Assembly (NCBI GenBank): GCA_947174735.1
Contig: CAMWKC010000077.1
Span: 1 to 8,813 of the forward strand
Length of the DNA: 8,813 bases
Direction: 5' to 3'
Source: an uncultured Porphyromonadaceae bacterium
GTDB taxonomy: Bacteria > Bacteroidota > Bacteroidia > Bacteroidales > Muribaculaceae
The notes beneath the pieces were generated by a model that worked only from the letters and a program-made list of their open reading frames with translations, did not search any database and was not told the DNA's origin. How positions within the stretch are numbered: position 1 is the first letter of the stretch; each line of letters opens with the position of its first letter. Made by a program: the position numbers and the translations under genes. Positions 6,842 to 8,813 of this stretch are shown here, piece by piece.

Positions 6842-8533
6842 TTAAAATGTCGTTATAAACTCTTCTAAGCTATCCTCCTGCGCAAGACCGAGAGATTTAC
6901 GTAAACGATAACGTGCCTGATTGACTGACTTAGTCTGAAGGCCTGATAATACACTTATTTCCTGTACGTTAAGTCCACATCTTATATATAAGGCAATCCT
7001 AAGGTCATTTTTAGTAAGAGAGGGATAGGTGTCGCTAAGACGCTCTGTAAATTTTGCCTCAACCTCCTTTACAGCCTTTGCTATAGCATTATCGCTTTTA
7101 GGCAATCGTGCCTGGAGAAGGTAATTAAGAAGACTTCTTATCTGCGAATCTACCACAGTATCTCCGGTCTTCGGAATATCCTTTACCATACTACGAATTC
7201 TATCAAGCATCGGATTAAAACTCTCCGCCACCATATTTAACGCTGCAGCCTGCTGAAGTTGCAGAGCATTTAATTCTCCGTCAGAAACGGTATAATCAAT
7301 GGTTTTATCTGTAGCTTTATCTTCATGACTATAGTCCTCGTTATTTAAAAGTGATGTCTTGTCTCTTTTCTTTCTTGTCAATATAAATATAAAAGCAATT
7401 ATAGCTATAATAATACCTCCTATTACGATCCATAATCCTGTCACATTAAAATCCGATGTATTCTCCGGTTTCGTGACCCTGTCTTCAGAATCAGGTAAAG
7501 CTACATTGACTTTTACCCAGTTTATAAGAGAATCTATAGCGTTAATATGGGCATAGTATTCTCTGCCACGGTCTTCCTGAGCTTTATCTTTGATAGTAGT
7601 TTTACGTGATAACATACTGTATGCGGCCACATAATTCTTTTGGATATAATATATGTCCGCCAACAATCCGCAGGCTGTAACCTGCATATCGACTTGCGAA
7701 AACCGCTCGGCATAGTTAAGAGCTTTACGGGCATTCGCAAGAGCTTCATGATAATTTTCCATACGGTAGTAATAACTGGCCAACTCGTTATAATTAGAAG
7801 CTAAAAGAAACGTATAACCATTATCAAGAGAAATATGTAAAGCTTTCTCTAAGGTAGACAGTCCTATTACGGAATCTTCCTCAACTCTTTCGGCATATCC
7901 TGATACAATCGAGTAATAATTTTCATATTTCTTTTCTTTCTGAGCAATGGAAAGGACTTTAACATAATATTCCAAAGCCTTTGGTCTGTTATGAATACGG
8001 GAGTAATACAGACCCAGATTCACACAATTCTTAAGCCATTCTACTGTATCACGGTGTTCCATGAAATATTCGTTAGCTTTCAGCAGCAGTGTCCCCGCTT
8101 CTTTATAGTTTTTATTATAAAGGTATATTCCGGCCACTGCTGTTTCTATCTGATGCCTTAGTGACACGGCTGCCGAAGGACAACAACGCATAGCTGTCTT
8201 AAGAAGGTCCCCGCATAGAAACCACTCCCCACGATTCATAAGATACCAAGTGTAATTAAGCAGTCCTTCAGCTGTATATTGTCTCAAAGAATCTGTAGGC
8301 ACATTATTCTTAAAAACAGTCAAGTATTTAATCAGATTACGAGCTTCATTCTCTGTATAAACAGTATTATTATGACGTAAAGAATCAACATAAGCCGCTA
8401 CATTCACTCTATCCGTTCTTTTTTTGTCAACATTAGCCACAATTCTGTTTGACATACAAATACATACAGATACTATAAGAAATATATTGAGCAAGGTCTT
8501 AAAACTACCGGCACTTATTTTTATATCACACAT
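6842..8533 (-). CDS. Membrane-anchored TPR regulator with C-terminal LuxR-like HTH
   Basis: From ATG 8533 the protein is 563 residues. An N-terminal hydrophobic segment (about 13-28) is a signal or anchor. Residues about 45-345 are repeated helical hairpins of TPR type (for example NLGLYYSRIHNRPKALEYY near 172, YNELASYYYRMENYHEALANARKALNY near 248). A transmembrane helix follows (WIVIGGIIIAIIAFIFIL, about 368-385) with a basic stop-transfer end RKKRDK, placing the TPRs in the periplasm and the rest in the cytoplasm. After a helical linker, residues about 506-550 form a LuxR-like HTH (LTKNDLRIALYIRCGLNVQEISVLSG, then SVNQARYRLRKSLGL). This architecture is a common Bacteroidetes class of one-component membrane regulators. 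An upstream GTG at 8584 lies inside the -33 promoter element, so the ATG at 8533 is used here. The gene is followed, on the same strand, by the secreted-protein operon, its most likely target. The ligand is unknown. Confidence 0.85.
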   Translation of the reverse strand: MCDIKISAGSFKTLLNIFLIVSVCICMSNRIVANVDKKRTDRVNVAAYVDSLRHNNTVYTENEARNLIKYLTVFKNNVPTDSLRQYTAEGLLNYTWYLMNRGEWFLCGDLLKTAMRCCPSAAVSLRHQIETAVAGIYLYNKNYKEAGTLLLKANEYFMEHRDTVEWLKNCVNLGLYYSRIHNRPKALEYYVKVLSIAQKEKKYENYYSIVSGYAERVEEDSVIGLSTLEKALHISLDNGYTFLLASNYNELASYYYRMENYHEALANARKALNYAERFSQVDMQVTACGLLADIYYIQKNYVAAYSMLSRKTTIKDKAQEDRGREYYAHINAIDSLINWVKVNVALPDSEDRVTKPENTSDFNVTGLWIVIGGIIIAIIAFIFILTRKKRDKTSLLNNEDYSHEDKATDKTIDYTVSDGELNALQLQQAAALNMVAESFNPMLDRIRSMVKDIPKTGDTVVDSQIRSLLNYLLQARLPKSDNAIAKAVKEVEAKFTERLSDTYPSLTKNDLRIALYIRCGLNVQEISVLSGLQTKSVNQARYRLRKSLGLAQEDSLEEFITTF

Positions 8534-8534
8534 A

Positions 8535-8540
8535 CCTCCT
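8535..8540 (-). promoter_or_regulatory. Unusually strong but close Shine-Dalgarno of the regulator gene
   Basis: AGGAGG (8540-8535, minus strand) is separated from ATG 8533 by a single T. A full-strength Shine-Dalgarno is rare in Bacteroidetes, and this spacing is much shorter than the usual 5-9 nt. No suitable ATG lies a few codons further on, so the site may limit rather than boost initiation, or be incidental. Confidence 0.5.
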
Positions 8541-8555
8541 AATCTTAGTCTACTG

Positions 8556-8587
8556 CAAAAGTAGAAAATATTTTCTCTTTCCACAAA
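8556..8587 (-). promoter_or_regulatory. Consensus Bacteroidetes promoter of the regulator gene
   Basis: On the minus strand TTTG (8587-8584), exactly 20 nt, then TACTTTTG (8563-8556) is a perfect match to TTTG-N19-21-TAnnTTTG. Transcription should begin near 8552, leaving a leader of about 20 nt that carries AGGAGG. The -7 box sits inside a short dyad, TCTACT-gcaaa-AGTAGA (plus strand 8549-8565), which could let a repressor or the gene's own product bind over it. Confidence 0.8.
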
Positions 8588-8590
8588 TCA

Positions 8591-8604
8591 TGTGTTGCAA
8601 CACA
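8591..8604. promoter_or_regulatory. Perfect 14-bp palindrome, candidate activator site for the regulator gene
   Basis: TGTGTTGCAACACA is an exact palindrome with no spacer. It begins three bases upstream of the -33 box, its centre falling near -45 relative to the inferred start, the usual place for an activator that touches RNA polymerase. It resembles a CRP/FNR-type half-site pair (TGTG...CACA) but is 2 bp shorter than the CRP site, so the binding factor cannot be named. Confidence 0.5.
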
Positions 8605-8633
8605 ATAGTTTATCCCACGGCTCTTTCATTTAA

Positions 8634-8813
8634 GATTCCCTATTCAAATCAAATGTGACCAGTCTGCCGACGGATACTCCCCGCCCGGGTTCCATAGTGC
8701 ACAGACACTGGTCTATAGAAAGCATGCATTGGGGACCGGATGTCAATATGCTGCAGGACAAGGTGAAACGTAAGTCTATAAGGGCAGCACGTAACCTTGA
8801 CACCATCCAAAGA
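8634..8813 (+). pseudogene. ISAs1-family (H-repeat type) transposase, C-terminal remnant running off the right edge
   Basis: After an in-frame TAA at 8631-8633 the plus strand stays open to the window edge. From about 8655 it encodes VTSLPTD, then HRHWSIESMHWGPDV (8703-8747) and NMLQDKVKRKSIRAARNL, ending LDTIQR at the edge. This order (TSLP, HWxIExxHWxxDV, a D followed by basic residues, then A-x-N-L) is the signature of the C-terminal part of ISAs1/H-repeat-associated transposases, which are usually about 370 residues. The upstream two thirds, including the earlier catalytic residues, are absent: to the left come only the stop codon and the regulator's promoter region. So the element is broken on its left side, with the 3' end and any terminal repeat outside the window. 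The usual HWxLDV reads HWGPDV here. A frameshift rather than a deletion upstream is unlikely, as no related sequence was seen before 8634. Confidence 0.75.

Noticed and set aside
8534..8584. 17-residue N-terminal extension of the regulator from GTG 8584
   Set aside because: The codon lies inside the -33 element of a perfect promoter, so the mRNA would start downstream of it.
8591..8604. Canonical CRP site
   Set aside because: TGTG-N6-CACA is 2 bp shorter than TGTGA-N6-TCACA, and the flanking A/T positions do not fit.

Overview
The window looks like chromosome from a Bacteroidales bacterium, plausibly a Muribaculaceae or Prevotella-like gut member. This rests on two exported proteins ending in type IX secretion (T9SS) type A sorting-like tails, an Omp28-type protein, an L,D-transpeptidase of the YkuD_2 type, a tetratricopeptide-transmembrane-helix-turn-helix regulator, and promoters of the Bacteroidetes form (TTTG, about 20 bp, TAnnTTTG). 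The family-level placement is inference.

Left part (1-2440). A minus-strand gene for a DUF1016/YhcG-type PD-(D/E)xK nuclease runs off the left edge. About 250 bp further on, on the plus strand, is a cytoplasmic DsbA-family (FrnE-like) thiol oxidoreductase. It converges, with a 34 bp gap, on a minus-strand gene for a small exported murein L,D-transpeptidase, which has a clear promoter of its own.

Middle gap (2439-2857). This 419 bp stretch holds the L,D-transpeptidase promoter, a GC-rich 9-bp-stem hairpin, an orphan 17-codon reading frame that looks like the start of a signal peptide, and a perfect 16-bp stem-loop that probably ends the operon to its right. It reads like the scar of a lost gene.

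Right part (2858-8813). Three minus-strand genes appear to form one functional unit. Transcribed first is a membrane-anchored regulator with periplasmic TPRs, one transmembrane helix and a cytoplasmic LuxR-like HTH. It is followed, after a 193 bp AT-rich gap full of repeated TAATCTAC-like motifs and inverted repeats, by two translationally coupled genes (TAATG overlap) for large secreted proteins. One has jelly-roll and fibronectin-type domains; the other is an Omp28-type protein with a thioredoxin-like CxxC. The natural hypothesis is that the regulator senses an envelope or extracellular cue and controls the two-gene cargo operon. The regulator has a textbook Bacteroidetes promoter with a perfect 14-bp palindrome directly upstream, at a position typical of activator sites. 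Beyond it, at the right edge on the plus strand, lies the C-terminal part of an ISAs1-family (H-repeat type) transposase whose upstream part is missing.

No tRNA, rRNA or CRISPR array was seen. All family calls come from recognising motifs by eye; no searches were run.
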